This document shows, piece by piece, positions 14,044 to 27,400 of a DNA stretch of 64,000 nt. The number at the start of each line of letters is the position of its first letter. Position 1 is the first letter of the stretch. The notes beneath the pieces were generated by a model, which was given only the letters and a program-made list of their open reading frames with translations, was not told where the DNA came from and searched no databases. The translations under genes and the position numbers were made by a program. The stretch comes from Gorsachius magnificus (lineage: Eukaryota; Chordata; Aves; Pelecaniformes; Ardeidae): the NCBI GenBank assembly GCA_034008185.1, contig CM067081.1, forward strand, positions 20,521,821 through 20,585,820, read 5' to 3'.

Positions 14044-14930
14044 TTTGCACCTGCAAACACATACATTCCTGCATCACTTTACAGAAGAGTTTGTTTTACT
14101 CTTGAAATGAGAAATAAATTCACAGCACTTCAGAAAATAATAAAAGTGTAAATTCTGTGAAAACAAATGAACAGCCACAGATTCTGAGTAACAAACAACT
14201 CTCAACATTTTAAAAAAGTTATCACATCAGAAACACAGCTCACTCTCCTACTTCTTCTGTAAGACACAACCACAGACTCAAATTTAATGCAAGATTCCAT
14301 TCTTGGAAAAACAAGACCATAAATGGAAAGCATATGCATTTGATGTTTCCTGAATATAATATTAAGGGACACTAAATTCTAAATACGATTTACCCCTTTC
14401 TCATTTATTTTCATCTACCGCTAGTTAGTGGTTAATTGTATTATTTACTGCTGTTAGACATCTGTTTAAATCTGGCTCCACAGAGGAAGAAGTGGCTTTT
14501 TCCAAGAGGCAGCAGTATCAGCAGCTTATTGAAAGATTTTTTGTATTAGAAAACGCAGGCAACGATTCAGAGAATACGCGAGCACAAGACTGAGCAGAAC
14601 CAGGAGAGAGGCCTACGCCAGCGCACCCCAACCCCTGCCAAACCAGAGCCTGAAGAGGGCAACACTGCCCACACCAGCGACTCTACCCGGACGTTTCAGG
14701 AAGGACCAGGTGAGGTCCTGCCAGGCAACCGCCAGTCACCACGCCTCCCCGGCGCAGGGCGCAGCTCGGCTGGAACGAGGTCCCCAGCCCAGAGCCGGGC
14801 AGCCCGTGGCCGCGCTGGAGCCACGGGCGGCCGCGCTGCGGGGGGCCCCCCAATCGCGCTGCTCCCGCCCTGCCCGCGCGCATGCGCCGCGCGCCGCACC
14901 GCCCAGCCCCCGCTTCCCCCGCCTCCTGGT

Positions 14931-14940
14931 TCTCGCGAGA
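14931..14940. promoter_or_regulatory. TCTCGCGAGA palindromic promoter element
   Basis: A perfect 10-bp palindrome lies 56 bp upstream of the SAP18 ATG. This motif is a known recurrent element of vertebrate CpG-island promoters, especially bidirectional and housekeeping ones. The same motif occurs twice in the SKA3/MRPL57 promoter in this window. Confidence 0.8.
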
Positions 14941-14992
14941 TCTGCGGCGCCCGGCGGGACATCCGGGGCTGCCGGTTGTTTGCGCGGCGGGG

Positions 14993-15003
14993 CAAGATGG
15001 CGG
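14993..15003 (+). promoter_or_regulatory. YY1-type element over the SAP18 start codon
   Basis: The sequence caagatggcgg contains the AAGATGGCGG core typical of YY1 sites positioned just downstream of transcript starts in housekeeping genes. Its ATG is the SAP18 initiation codon, so the element would be shared by promoter and coding sequence. Confidence 0.65.
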
Positions 15004-18000
15004 TGGAGTCGCGCGTCACGCAGGAGGAGATTAAGAAGGAGCCGGAGAAGCCGATCGACCGGGAAAAGGTGCCGGGGGCGGTGCCGTGCGGCCTGTCACG
15101 CCGCTCCCGGGCGCGGCAGGGCGGGCACCGGGGCGGGGGGGCGGGTATGGCGGCGCCGTGAGGCCTCGGCCCGGGGGGGGGCGGGCAGGGGGGGATGGCG
15201 AGTGGTCCCTCAGCCCCCCCTCGCCCGCAGACGTGCCCGCTGCTGCTTCGCGTCTTCACCACCAACAACGGGCGGCACCACCGCATGGACGAGTTCTCCC
15301 GCGGCAACGTGCCCTCCAGCGAGCTGCAGATCTACACCTGGTGAGTGCCCGCCGGCGGTGGCCCGGGCCCCTCCGCCCGGCCCTCGGGCAGGGAGGCGAG
15401 CGGGGCCCTGCGGGCGGCGGCTCCGAGCGGGAGCGGGGCGCTTGGCTGGCTTGAGCTCCTGTCTGCTGCTCGGCTGCGAGGGGGGGTTCCGCAGGCCCCG
15501 ATGAAAGCAGGAAACGTGGGGAAGCTTGCCGGGGGGGGCGGCTGTGCGCTCCGCTGCGGGGGCAGCTGGGCAGGGGAAGGCGGCTGCCACCGAAATACGG
15601 CGCCTCTGCCTGTCGCCACGGCGGCTGGGACGTGGCGTCCCTGGAAGCACAGCTTTAGCGAAGTGCTGATTGCTGCACACCGAAACTTGCTGCGGTTGGA
15701 TTGCCCCATTACCGATGCACGTAACCGGAGGCTTGTGTTGTGGCCTGTCTGGTTATCACAACGAATCTATTCGACACAGAGGTTCTCCCTTAACTGATGC
15801 TTAGATTTTGTTCCAATAGCCCTGTTTTTTTAGTAGTAGTTGTCCCAGAAGGCTTGAACTGTTGTGCCATGGTGTGCTGGTTTTAAGTCAGGGCCTCTTG
15901 AGGGTGGAGTGGTGTGTTTCTTTTTGTCTGGTCAGGTAGCAGTGCTTTAGCAGAGCTGCTTTTTATTGCTTTCGAATTTAGTTTGGAGAACTGCTTTAGT
16001 CTGCGTTGCAAGCACGTTAGTTTTTGTTTATAGTATTTTGAAGAATGCTTTTGAAAGCAAATTATGTTGCTACTCAAATCTCCATGGCCTCTGTTAGCAT
16101 TATAACTTGTATGTCATATGGTTGAATAAATCCATTTTTGTGACTAGCAAAGCATGCAGTTCCGATTTACTTCTTAATGGGATTTATGGACTCGGTCCAG
16201 GCTGTTGATGGCGTCTGAGCTGTTTGCCGTCTGCAGAAGTCAGAATGGGCATTGTCTGTCAACATACTGCTCCTTGGTTGCTCAAAGCTTGGAGCAAGTG
16301 TTCAGTCTGTATAATTAGAGCTGCTTTAGTTGTGATGATTGAGTCCTTTTGTTCTTGACATTCTAGAAACAAGCTTTAGCCTGGTTGAAGGCTGGAAAAA
16401 GGAGGAGTGCTGCCGGTTAGGGCAGAATTGGAAATCTTGATGGAAACGGAAGACTATTAGTTATTTTTTTATTTTATTTTATTTCTACATTTCTTCCAGT
16501 ATTCAAGTAACTATTTTAACATAGACACCAACTTAGGTGAAGAAGTACTTACAGTGTTCCTTGTATAAATGCATTAATGCATTTAAAAAAAAAAAATGTT
16601 TCCTGCTGCTTAAATAGTGACTCTTTTGAAAGACACGGAAAAGCAGATGTTGAAACATGCACAGAGGTGAAGAGACTTCTCTAATATTGCAGTAAATTAG
16701 AAGCTACTACTGGTAGAACCACGTTTGCACTAGACCATATTGTCTCTAGTGTAAAGTAAGTGGTGAATTCTCCTAGGTGTTTTAATCAAATTAGAGCAAC
16801 TTCTTGTCACCTGATCATTAGACCAAAATGTATTGTTTGGAATGTTGGGTAGTTGTGAAATCAATGGCTCGCTGTGTAGCCAAAATGTAAGATCTTACTC
16901 ATCAACAGGTATTGACAGGAAGTATGCAAAGGCAAGGAAATGTATGGTCAAGTTGTAGCAACATACTGATTCCGCCTTAAATGGGTCTTGGGCAGCTTTT
17001 CTTTATTGTTCTTGCTTTTGAGAATGTGAACCGCTTTGGTTTGTTTGCTTGACCTAGGATGGATGCAACTCTGAAAGAGCTGACCAGCTTAGTGAAAGAA
17101 GTCTACCCAGAAGCACGGAAGAAGGGCACACACTTCAACTTTGCAATTGTCTTTACAGATCTCAAGAGGCCTGGATATAGGTAAATAGCATTTCTTCTCC
17201 GCGTTAGTAGAAGACTTCAGGCACTGAAGCAGTAAATAATTTTTCATTAACGCAGATCTTAAAGTTCAGAGCCCACAAACCAAATTTCTGAACTTCTTGG
17301 TAACACACTACATGATGACCATGGCAAACTCTAAATTTTGCTTGGTGGCCATCATTGTTAACGTGTTCCCAAAACATTGAACCTGTGTGCTTGAAGGCTT
17401 TGGTCGTTGTATTGGCAGCCAACCAGAACATGGGCCTACAGCTTGGGATGAAGCTTTGTCTGTGGTGATAGGAGGCATGGTAGGTCTGGTATCTGAGAAC
17501 GCTTTGGGAGTTTTAGCAGTGACCTTGCAGGTGTCCGTCTTCCAAAACTGGATGAGCTAACCTTTGTCAGCAACCAGTGGATGTATCCTGCTCTGCAGCC
17601 TGTGGGGTCTTGTCCTGTGTTGTGTGTGGAAGGGGACAAGGGGTTCTCTCTTACTATTTAACTTAATACGGTGGAAGGTTCCCCCACCCCTCTGCCCCAT
17701 CAGAAGGAGGGTCTGGTGTGGCTTTGCTTGGTGCACCTGGTACTGGAGGGGGAAAAAAAACCCCCAGCATCCTGTGTACATAGCTAAATGCTAAATGTAG
17801 CGCAGAAGTTGGCATGGGAAGGTTGGCATGAGCCAACACAGTTCCTGTTTTGGATGTGGAGAGAGATTTGCCTCCGATAACCACCTTGCCTTTTCTCTCC
17901 TGCGCGCAGGGTGAAGGAGATCGGCAGTACCATGTCGGGCAGGAAGGGCACAGACGATTCCATGACACTGCAGTCTCAGAAATTCCAGATAGGAGACTAC

Positions 18001-18066
18001 TTGGATATAGCAATTACTCCTCCAAATCGTGCACCACCCCCCTCAAGCCGCATGAGACCGTACTAA
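14997..18066 (+). CDS. SAP18: Histone deacetylase complex subunit SAP18
   Basis: SAP18 is a small nuclear ubiquitin-fold protein. It links the Sin3-HDAC co-repressor to partner proteins, and with RNPS1 and Acinus or Pinin it forms the ASAP/PSAP complexes on the exon-junction complex, affecting splicing. Four coding exons join in frame: 14997-15068, 15231-15340, 17058-17180 and 17910-18066. All have GT donors and AG acceptors. Together they give 462 nt, which is 153 residues, the same length as human SAP18. The protein starts MAVESRVTQEEIKKEPEKPI and ends in the conserved RMRPY. Exon 2 encodes the RVFTTNNGRHH segment and exon 3 ends in the FTDLKRPGYR region of the fold. The ATG at 14997 is chosen by homology. 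The frame is open a little further upstream (ARRGK), but without an ATG. Essentially every residue is what I expect for an intact vertebrate SAP18. Confidence 0.97.
15341..17057 (+). other. SAP18: SAP18 intron 2
   Basis: This is a 1.7-kb intron with a gtgagt donor and a ctag acceptor. The left 200 bases are CpG-island sequence and the rest is AT-richer. I saw no exon, snoRNA box pattern or transposon in it. Introns 1 (15069-15230) and 3 (17181-17909) are shorter and also show nothing. Confidence 0.85.
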
Positions 18067-18372
18067 ACTACTGCTGCTTTGTATGATTACACCTTCTGTT
18101 TGTTCCTACTTGCTGTTCTAAAGCAGGCTTATTTTTTTGCTTTTGTTGCTAAGCAAGAACACCTGAAGACAAAGCTAAGCATCAGAAATGAAAGGTAACT
18201 TTTAAACCTTAACTTTTAGTTTGTTTAGAAGAAACACTTCTCTTTAGCAGTGCCATCATCCTATCCCTGATTGTCATAGTTTGAGCAGTAAGTCAGTGTG
18301 TCCGGTGTTTCAAGATTTCCATACAACACGACCAGAAGGATTACAGGTGTTCTGTAGTTCTGTCTTGTTTGG

Positions 18373-18378
18373 AATAAA
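18373..18378 (+). terminator. SAP18: Poly(A) signal of SAP18
   Basis: An AATAAA hexamer lies 307 bases after the stop codon. It is followed by a GT-rich stretch (gtgtggtggtggtttgttttg) at about 18404-18424 that fits a downstream cleavage-stimulating element. This predicts a 3' UTR of about 330 bases ending near 18395. Confidence 0.8.
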
Positions 18379-18424
18379 GATTGATGTTATTAATCTTTCC
18401 ATAGTGTGGTGGTGGTTTGTTTTG

Positions 18425-21400
18425 TTTTTTTAAAGTGGATTTCTGCAGAGAAATTTGGAAATGGCTTTTAAGCAGGAATTGGAAGGAGGGCCAAAGCCTT
18501 TATCTCATAACTTGTTGAGTAGAGGCAGGCGGCCTACTGGGGATCCCTTGCACAGGAGGATTTCTTAAACCACTGCAGGCTGGATTTTGGAGGATGAGCA
18601 CGTGAGCTGTGTGGCTGAAGGCAGGCAAGCTCAGGGTTGCGCTCCCTGCTGATGCAGCTGCGCTGACAGGGAAGGTCAGAGATGGGAGGTGGAAGGCTGC
18701 CCGTCCTGCCGGGGAGCAAGGGGCAGACCTCTGCGGCTTCCGGGGGCTGCTCCGACTTGTGCAGATGATGCCCATCCGCAGACTGGGAATGGTCTTGGTG
18801 ATACCAGTATATTTCAGGATACTGGGGAGCTGCTGAACTTATCCGAGGAAGATGTGGTGAAGCACACCTGTGTATCAGCCTTAATTGAGTTCTGAAGGAC
18901 TTGGTGTCTTCAAAAATGGAAGGTATAAAGCTGACTGTGAGGGTCTTGCTTTTCTTAGAGGAGTGGAACTTTTTTTGATCACACACCCCTATCAATAAGA
19001 GATTTTTGAGCCCCCAAAATTGTTCACTTATAAATCTTATACATCTACATGTACTAGTATATTATGTGCATTTTAAAACAACACAAAAATAGAAATGAAA
19101 AAAGGTGAAATACTTTATAAAATATTTTATAAAGTTTTATTTATTAATTGTACAAAAAATTTTTTCTTCCTGCACCCCACTCGTGTGTGTACCACTTTGG
19201 AGATTGTCTCTGGATTGTCTTGCACACCCCACTCTGGAGACGGCTGTCGTAGAAGATGACAATATCTGCAGAGACCTGGCCAGAAGAAATCCGGTGTTTT
19301 CAGATTGAGGCGGACTAAGGAGCGGAACTGTTGCCTAAGGAAATACAATGGCAGATGCTCTTCCCTGCAGGTCAGCTATGCTGGGAGGCAGGGAAGCAGC
19401 ACCTGTGGGAGTCCTGACCGTGACCATGGGGTGGTTCTTGGCCAAGCAAACCTGTGGGGTGCAGGCAGCTGGCTTGCCTACCTAGATCTGCTGGGCTGTT
19501 GACCACAAGCAATGCATTGTCAGTGTACACTGGCCAAGAAGGAAACACCCAATTTTGGTTTCCAGAACTCTAAGGAAGGTGAATGCTGTAGCCTCTTTCC
19601 CTTAGTTAGCTTCATCTAATGAATACACACGATTTTGGACCCTACACCGAGCAGTCTGAGCTGAGTAAATTCACTGCTTAGACCTCTGTAAGATGACTTT
19701 TCACAAATACTTGCAGCTTGTACCGAGCGCCAGTTTCTCAATTTACTGTAATTGGGTGTCAGGGCAAAGTCGAGCAGCAAGGTACAGAGGTTCAAGGCTG
19801 CTCCGTGTTAAAGTTACTGCTGATGCTGGAGGCTGTTGGGGGTGTCTAGCAGCCAGCTTCCAGAATCTCAGAATGGAGGAGGGGATAGCTAAGGGGTCCC
19901 AGTTGTCTGTGGGGAAACGGGAAGGCTGGTCTGTGTTATGGTTGCTCCTCTTGGGGAAGCAGCCGATGCTGCCTGGTACCTCCTTGAGCAGGAGGAAGAA
20001 GGGGTGACCCATCTGCCAGCAAACCAGTGCAAGACTGGAGGATGGGGCCTGGGGCTTCCTGTAGCTCAGTGCTTGCTGGTTTCTTCTGTTGCTGCAGGGG
20101 GAGATCTTGAGACGCGCAGGTGCCTCTGGTGCAGAGCGTGCTCTGGCTGTCCGGGGCTGTGTGCCTCTGCCGGCTGACCCTGAGCATCCAGCTGGTTCGG
20201 AGAGAGCTGGGTGCTTGTTTTCTGCATGTTGCACCCCTGTGTGCTGAGAGAAAGGCAAGAGCAGGAAAGGTAGAAGCTGTAGCTGCTGCTTGGGGCCTTT
20301 GCCTTCTTCACTTAAGGCGTTAGCAGAGCTAAGGCTGAAGTAAGTGTTCTGCCTGCTGAGGGCAAGGCACACCTCCTTTCTTGAGCTGTGGGTTATATAT
20401 ATATTTTTTCTTTTTTTACCTCTCAGGAGTGCCTTGGTGCAGTATAGCATGAGGGATTTTAGGTTCAGTTCTGCCCATGGTTCATCCTCTTCTTTCCCCT
20501 TCTTCTGGCTTCTAAGTTAGGGAGTTGTGATTTCAGCCTTCATGAATGACCCTCGCTTGCAGAATCGCCTGTATCCGAGTCACTTTTTCCCTTAAGAATG
20601 AAGAGGTTGAAAAGTGCTTCCCACCCTTTTTTAAAGAGAACCCAAGAAAAGACAACATAAATGCTGCTTTCTAAAGGACTCCAAGTGGTGATGGGGCTGC
20701 TCTAGTGTGGCCAGAGGTGGGATGGGTGGGATGCTTTGCCAAGGCGATCGCCTCTGGTACAAGGGGGAGGCTCTCCACGACGCTGCTGCTGTGAGGAGCA
20801 GCTCTGTGTCACCAGGGGCAGGTTTGGTCCAGCTGGGGACCCCTGCCTGCGCACTGGCCCGTGGCCAGCAGGAATCAGCTGTCTGGTGTTTGGCACCTTA
20901 TAGACCTGGGCAGACAGAAAAGTGAAGCCCACTGCTAAGTGGCCTGCTGGCCATCATCTGTGCTGCAAAATGGGAGAGGTGAGTTCTGCGGTAACCAGCA
21001 CATAACTACAGAATTGCACACCTCCCACCAAAGGCAAGGACAGACCTGCCATTAGTGGTACATGCAAATATGGGCATTTCCTCATTTTTGTTTCCTGTTT
21101 TTTGTTTAATTGCATTTAAGGATAGTTCTCAGTATTAAATGTAGGCAATACATGAGGCAATGGCAGCAAGTGAGCCTGTGCCTGTGACTTGGCTGCTCTG
21201 GGAGGTGGCTCGGCTTTGCTGGTGGAATGGGAGATGTGTCCCAGTGAAGGCTTGTTCTGGCCCAGCCTGGGGCAGGTCTTCATGCACTTCAGAGAAAAAG
21301 AGGAACAACCTATTGGCTTTGTATCTGGTGGCCCAGCAAAGTCACCAGGAAGTGAACATGCAGAACTACCTTCAGCAGCAAATACTTCAGCCTGACTACT

Positions 21401-24400
21401 TAGGCGTGGAGTTCACCTTCACATGACTGCCATGAAGTGTAAACCTCAGCTGACCTCTTCCTCAGCTCTTTTGGGCTAAACATCTTTTGAGAAAGAGATT
21501 TGCCCTCAAACGCTTGTGCTTCACACAGAAAGGTAATGCAAGAGCGAAGAGAATTCAACTTTCTGTACCTATTTTTATGGGAAAAGACACCTGAGAGATC
21601 AGTGCAGTTTGGGGTTCCCTACAGCAAACATCCACTGTGCAATCAAGGCCAACAGCAGCAGTTCTGAACTCGGACGTCGGGATACAGCGAGCAGCTGTGA
21701 AAGCAGGCAGCACTGGGGTACAACCACCCAGGTGTTGCAAGAGGTGGAATGGGAAGCAAAAGCTGTGACCTGCTGGGCTTCTACTGCACAGGAGGGAATT
21801 TACAGAATTGAGGTTGTGTGTCTCTTTCAAAGCGACTATGAAAGCTGAGGAAGGATGTCAGTCCCTAAAAAGAGCAAAATATGTGCAGGGCTGTGGTTTG
21901 GGGAAATGAGAACATGGTCTCCCCAGCAGGGCCAGAAGCGCCCCACACCCTGCCTGTGTGGTACAGCACAGTCAAATGGACCCAGCTACAAAACTGAGGC
22001 AACTTCCCCTAGTTTCTTTTTTTTTACTCTCAATAGCAGCAACCACAGGCTGCTCTGTTCCCATAGGTGTGGCTGGTGCCTTCAAGCTTGGAGAGACTTG
22101 GTGGTCTTTAACAGGGGCCTGAAACTGCACCTGGCCCAGATAACCACACTCTGTAGGCTCTTTGAATCCAAGTATGCCTTTCCTTGAGTCCTCAGTGCAC
22201 ACCTGGGAGATGTAGAAGACCGCCCAGCACTCCACTGCTGAACAAGAGATAGGAGCCAGCATGGCTGACCTTTTTCCTTCTAGTCTTCTGCTGAGGTCTT
22301 CTGGCTGAAAGCCACGAAGCACATATCCCAGGCTTCAGGGGATAAGAGGGAAGAGCCCCAACAGTGGTTCCAGGTGGGGCATTTGAAGAGCAGGGCCAGG
22401 CACGCAGCAGTCCTGCACCAACACCCCTTGCTCCCAGCCTGCTGGGCTGGGGCCATGCACTGCCCCACAGCCCTCCCCTAGCCCAGGGCCTGCTGGCAAG
22501 CATGGCACCCTCCTGCCGCCTTCGGTTTAAGAACTGCACTGAAGAGCAGGAGGCTTATACCCAAAAGGGAAAAGGGAAGCACGCATGCTTAGAAGTACTA
22601 AAGGCTTCAAATACAGTCCCACCAGCACTACAACAGCCTACGTGGCCAGGAACTGCCATCACCCTGACCTGCAGGGCCCTCTTCCAAGGGTGAGGTTTGT
22701 TGTAGTAGCTGTGTCCCCTCCAGTCTAAGTGTCACACAACGGCCCAAGCAGTTGTCCCAGGGAGGTGGAAGGGGTGGTGGGGTGGAGAAGAGGAATTGCT
22801 TCAGCTGGCATGGAAGTGCTCACAGAGCAGCCGCCTCAGGAAACCCTACCAGAGCAGCCGGACAGACAGGATACAATTCCTGGAGCAGCTTCAGCTGCTG
22901 TGAGAGAGGATGCCCGGCTCCCTCCCCACCTCTTGCCTCAACACCCCTCAGTTCCTCTGCAGGTAAGTAGTGATTTGGGTCAGTGCACTGAGTCCATGCA
23001 TAATTTAACCTTAGAAAACAACAATTAGTTCCTGGTGACTGGGCAAGCAGGAGCAGCCTCCTGTGCAGCCACAACTGCAATGGCACAGCAGAGGGTAGGA
23101 GGAGAGGGAAGGTGGGACCGTGCAGCAATGCCCTAGATTGGTTTACATCAATTGCGTAAGCATTCATTAGGGAGCATAACCACAGGGCTTCAAGCCAAGA
23201 ATATATTATGCCAAAAATTATGGAAGTATTTGAACACCTTCCTGCTGGGTATTCTGCAAACTATCCTTTGCTTGGTCTCTTCCGAGGAGAAACACCCCTG
23301 TAGCAGAGCATCTTCTTCCATAGACTATTTCCTGAATGTGCACATTTCTGCTCTTTTTCTTTTTTGAACTCCTCAACTTGAATTAGACAAGATCAAAGAA
23401 ATTCACAGACTCTGTCAATTGCCCTTTTGTAAAAGTGGACATTACCCTAAGAACAGCATGAGGCTTCACATTTAAGTTGATAGATAACATAGCCAGCATT
23501 GAAGGATGTCTTCCTGGTAGAAAGTTGTACTCCTGTGGAGACATGTGATTCCATAGCACGGCCACCTGATGTTGTTATTGCTCCTTGTAAATATCCCAGT
23601 CTCTGTGTATCCCAAAATACAAGGCAGCTCCAATCACAGCTGCTAACAGAGCACATGCAACCACCACAAGTACTGGAACATTTGAATAATGACATCAAGG
23701 AACACAGCAAATACCACATCTTACAGAAAATGTTAAGGCATCCATGGTGCTTTAAATAACCAAGGAAGCCTGGACTCCAGTTATTGCTCCACTGATTAAT
23801 AAAAACATCAATAAAAGCACAAGGGGAGGCACTAGGAGCAGTGCTTGTCATTTATCCGTTTGACAGCCATCTGGGAAGTTTCATTTCACTGCAAGATCTG
23901 TTTTGTATTTAAGCTCAGGCAAAATATTTCCACGATAAGCAAGCACTGACTGCCTTAAGGGCCTTCCTAAGCAGAACCATCAAGACATTCATTTGACAAG
24001 AAATAGGATTATGGAGAGAAGCTTCTGTTAGCTGACACATTTGATATATATATTTAAAAAAAAAAAAATTAAGAACCACAGCAAGTGAAGGAAAACTAAG
24101 GCTATGCTTTTTTGGTTGCTTCCCAGGTGTCCCTAAATACTGAAGTGCAATTTTGTGCTGGGTTCAATCTTTTCTGACTGCAGGCTACTGCTAAGAGATG
24201 TGATCACATTCTCACCCTTCCCTTCCATCTGACCTAGCGCTCACACAGGCAGAACCTGAGTTTGACTCTACTGTTGGGGAGGACAAACTAGATGAGAAAA
24301 CAAAATTAGCCTTTCAGCAGCTCAGCACATGGAAGGAATGCATCATAAAACTGCACAACCCCTAGATTCTGTGCAAGAGAATTGGTGAAACAGCCTCTAG

Positions 24401-27400
24401 TGGAAGCAGCCCCCAGTTAAACTAAATGAAGTGCAACACAGAACCATACTCTGAATCAATTTTGCCTGTTTTCAGGTGACAACTGTCCCTTACTGAACTA
24501 CTGCATTTACTGCTTACTTAGCTGTTTATCGAAGTGGCACTTTCTGACAGGCCAATGCCAATTCACCCTACAACAAACCAACATGTAACTTTTAAGTGCT
24601 TTTGCATTGTTCCCACTCTGACATGTTACATTACTTTAGAGCACAGTGGGACGAGCCTTTCTTCAGCAGCTATACTGGCTTAAGTGGAGTTTTACCCTTC
24701 TCCAGCCCCCTGGCTACATCCCTGGGTGTTCCAGTATTTGAAGTTGTGCAGTTTGTCAGATGGCAACACAGCTACCTGCATGAGAGGAAAAAACCCACCC
24801 AAACACAAACCTCCCCAGCTTATTTTGACCACAGCTCAGTTTCCAGCACTGCTTATGCTTTCACTTCTGCCAATTTTTCCCTCCCACACCCCCAGCACTC
24901 AACCTACTGCTTAGGCCTTACTGAAACATAGCAGGTTTTCAAAGGTAAAGTACAACAAACTAAAACTAGTTTTTGTTTTGGTGCACTGATTATATCCACC
25001 TCAGAGCAATGGTCCTACTATAAAGAAGCATATAGGTACAAACAGCAATATTACTTGTATTAGGATAATATCGTAGGCAAGAACAACAAAACTAACTAGT
25101 AATACTTCACTTCTAGACTCAAAAAAAGTCTCATGCCAGCATCATGTCATAATAGTTTGAGACCAGATATTGTCATCTTGAAGATAATTTGTATTCAAAA
25201 TATTGAATCCCTTTTATATTAGTTAATGAAATAGCTATGAAATGCAGCAGAAAACATCGTTTAATAGGAAAGAAAAATGATGCAAGTGGCTTATAGTGAG
25301 AACCCCAGCACTGCGAGGTACAGCTCTACAGTTCCCAAAGGGAAGAAAGGACAGTTGAGCACAGAGTTGTTCTCGAGTTTAGGGAAAATACATTTATAAG
25401 CCCTTTGGGGAATTTCATTCATTGAAGGGGTGGGGGGAGGGTACAGCAAGGTCCAGGACAGTAGTGCTGCTTGTTCCATTTCATGTTAAATGGAGTCTTT
25501 TAGGATTCTTGCTTCAGGGCAAGAAAGTAGCCACAAAGTGCTGTGGAGGGAGAACACAGGCTGTGAAACCCCTCCTGCTTAGTGCTGATAAATCTGGCAG
25601 AAATATTCTTGTTCTGCAGTAGAGTACTTTGTACCTTTTTAAGACCATCCAGCCTGTTAAGTGGTTTTAGACTGTGAAGATGCTGGAAGCAGGTCTGACT
25701 TTCAGTCTCTGAAGGAGTTGGGTAGAACAAATAAGTGCTTTTATAGCAGCAGACGATTAGTTTTCCAAGCAGCCACCAAGCATCTGAGACAGATTTATTT
25801 AGTATTCAAAAGTGTTGATCAAGCTCAAAGACTGACACATAATACATACATATTCTTAAACAGAAACTAGCATAGGGAAATGACAGTGTGCTCAGGCCAG
25901 AACTCATAGAAAATCAGCTTCTCCGGTTAATTTGATGTAGGCTTATCCCGGAAAATGACTGGAACAGCAGAAAAAAACCAAAAAACCAAAAACCCCACTT
26001 CTACTTGCTAGGTTTTAGCCAGGACAAGTCTGTCTAAGCAACTGGAGAAATACTTCTGGGCATCTCTAGATGTTTGCATATTCTGACGACTTTAAAAAAA
26101 AAATAATAATGTGGAGCTGTGTTCACCAGGAAGACCACATACAGCTAGTAAGAGCAGTCCTGGAGTCACTCAGAGAAACAGCTGACACTGGAAACAGCAA
26201 ACTGGCTCCAAACAAGGATATGTAGCTGGGATTTCTTGTGGACAAAAGTATAATCTCTGGTAGAAAAAGACATCCTAATTACTATGACTACCAGATATCA
26301 AAAAAGCGCCCAACAGCTCTGAGACCGTATGCTTGGTCAGCTATTACAGGGATAGACGCGCATGTTTAGAAAGTGACACCACCACTTACAGAATGCACAT
26401 GGCAGCAGCACAGGAGAGTAAGCAATCACCTACATGCCTGCTAGCAAACCTTTCCAAGCAGTTGATATATATAAGTACTGATTGCACAATGTATTTTCAA
26501 GTAATTCTTATTCAAATCAGGCTATGGAGGTTAGGCTGTCAAAAGGAAACCAGATGTATAGCACCTAATACAATGTCGATGCAAGAAAACTATGACAAAG
26601 AAGCAGCATAAGAAATACCTGTCCATCAGATAGGTAACAGAGCCTGATGCACCAATGTGTGCGATACGTCCGAGTATTGCAGAAGTGACTAATTGCACAG
26701 AAGTGCTTTAAACAGTAAAGCAGGAGTTACTCTTCACATAAAAGACAACTTGTTTCTGTTGAAAACACCAAATACTGTTGAAGTATTATACTTCAAACTC
26801 GGCCCTGAAAAGATTCACAGTGTTACCAGAACAGCCAGATACACCCACTTTCTGGGGCAATATACTGGACTTTCTCTTTACTGCAACCTAACTACACTTC
26901 TCTACAGCCTACTGCAAATGCAAGCACGCACAACACACAAGAATCAGGTGAAACAACTGAAGTACTATCTTGTACATGACCCCAGTCCTCTTTGAAGCAT
27001 ATACATATTTAAAGCCCCTCAATGTATTTTGCCAAGCACAAGTTGTTAGTTCAAACGAGCTTATTCACATAAATTTTCTCCATTAAAAAAAGCTTTTCCT
27101 TTGTACGGCTCTTCCCTCCCACAAGTTTTTGCTTCTGCTTTTTGAGTTTATTATGATTCAGTGATAAGATCCATGAATGTGAAACAGTCTCAACATGGTC
27201 TTCAGCTTGATTTCAGACATTTGGCTTGAAAAATCCAGGATATCCTCTGCAAATATATCCAGAAGAGTTCACAAACTTATTATCTCAGTCATATTTTGAA
27301 TTAGCAGAAGACAAACATAGAAAACTTTATTTTTTAATTATCTTGACAAGAAAAAAAGAACGGTCAGCTGAAGAGCTTTGCTCTATTTGATTACTCAAAT

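Larger units (their letters stand above)
1..14700. other. Intergenic region upstream of SAP18, no supported gene
   Basis: I found no coding exon that I can support. Open frames are short and lack recognisable domains. The longest, 221 codons at 5912-6577, is discussed as a finding. Two CR1 fragments (about 1912-2084 and 13640-14043), a 27-base A run at 10520-10546 and a few T-rich or CT-rich patches (for example around 4810-4870) are the only structure I see. In human, LATS2 lies on this side of SAP18 and is transcribed away from it, so its 5' end could lie to the left of the window; I saw no LATS2 coding exon here. Confidence 0.6.
14700..15500. promoter_or_regulatory. SAP18: CpG island and promoter of SAP18
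   Basis: GC content rises abruptly at about 14700 and stays high, dense in CG dinucleotides, through exon 1, intron 1 and exon 2 of SAP18, falling off after about 15550. Within it are a CCAAT box at 14850-14854, a TCTCGCGAGA palindrome at 14931-14940 and a YY1-type caagatggcgg element at 14993-15003 that overlaps the start codon. There is no clear TATA box. This is the architecture of a housekeeping promoter with dispersed initiation. The transcript start is inferred to lie between about 14940 and 14990. Confidence 0.85.

Noticed and set aside
14710..15504. 264-codon plus-strand and 203-codon minus-strand open frames over the SAP18 promoter
   Set aside because: These are Arg/Ala/Gly/Pro-rich translations of a CpG island that overlap verified SAP18 exons in other frames.
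19743..20450. 235-codon minus-strand open frame between SAP18 and SKA3
   Set aside because: It has no domain, mixed composition and overlapping open frames on both strands, as expected by chance in a GC-rich patch.
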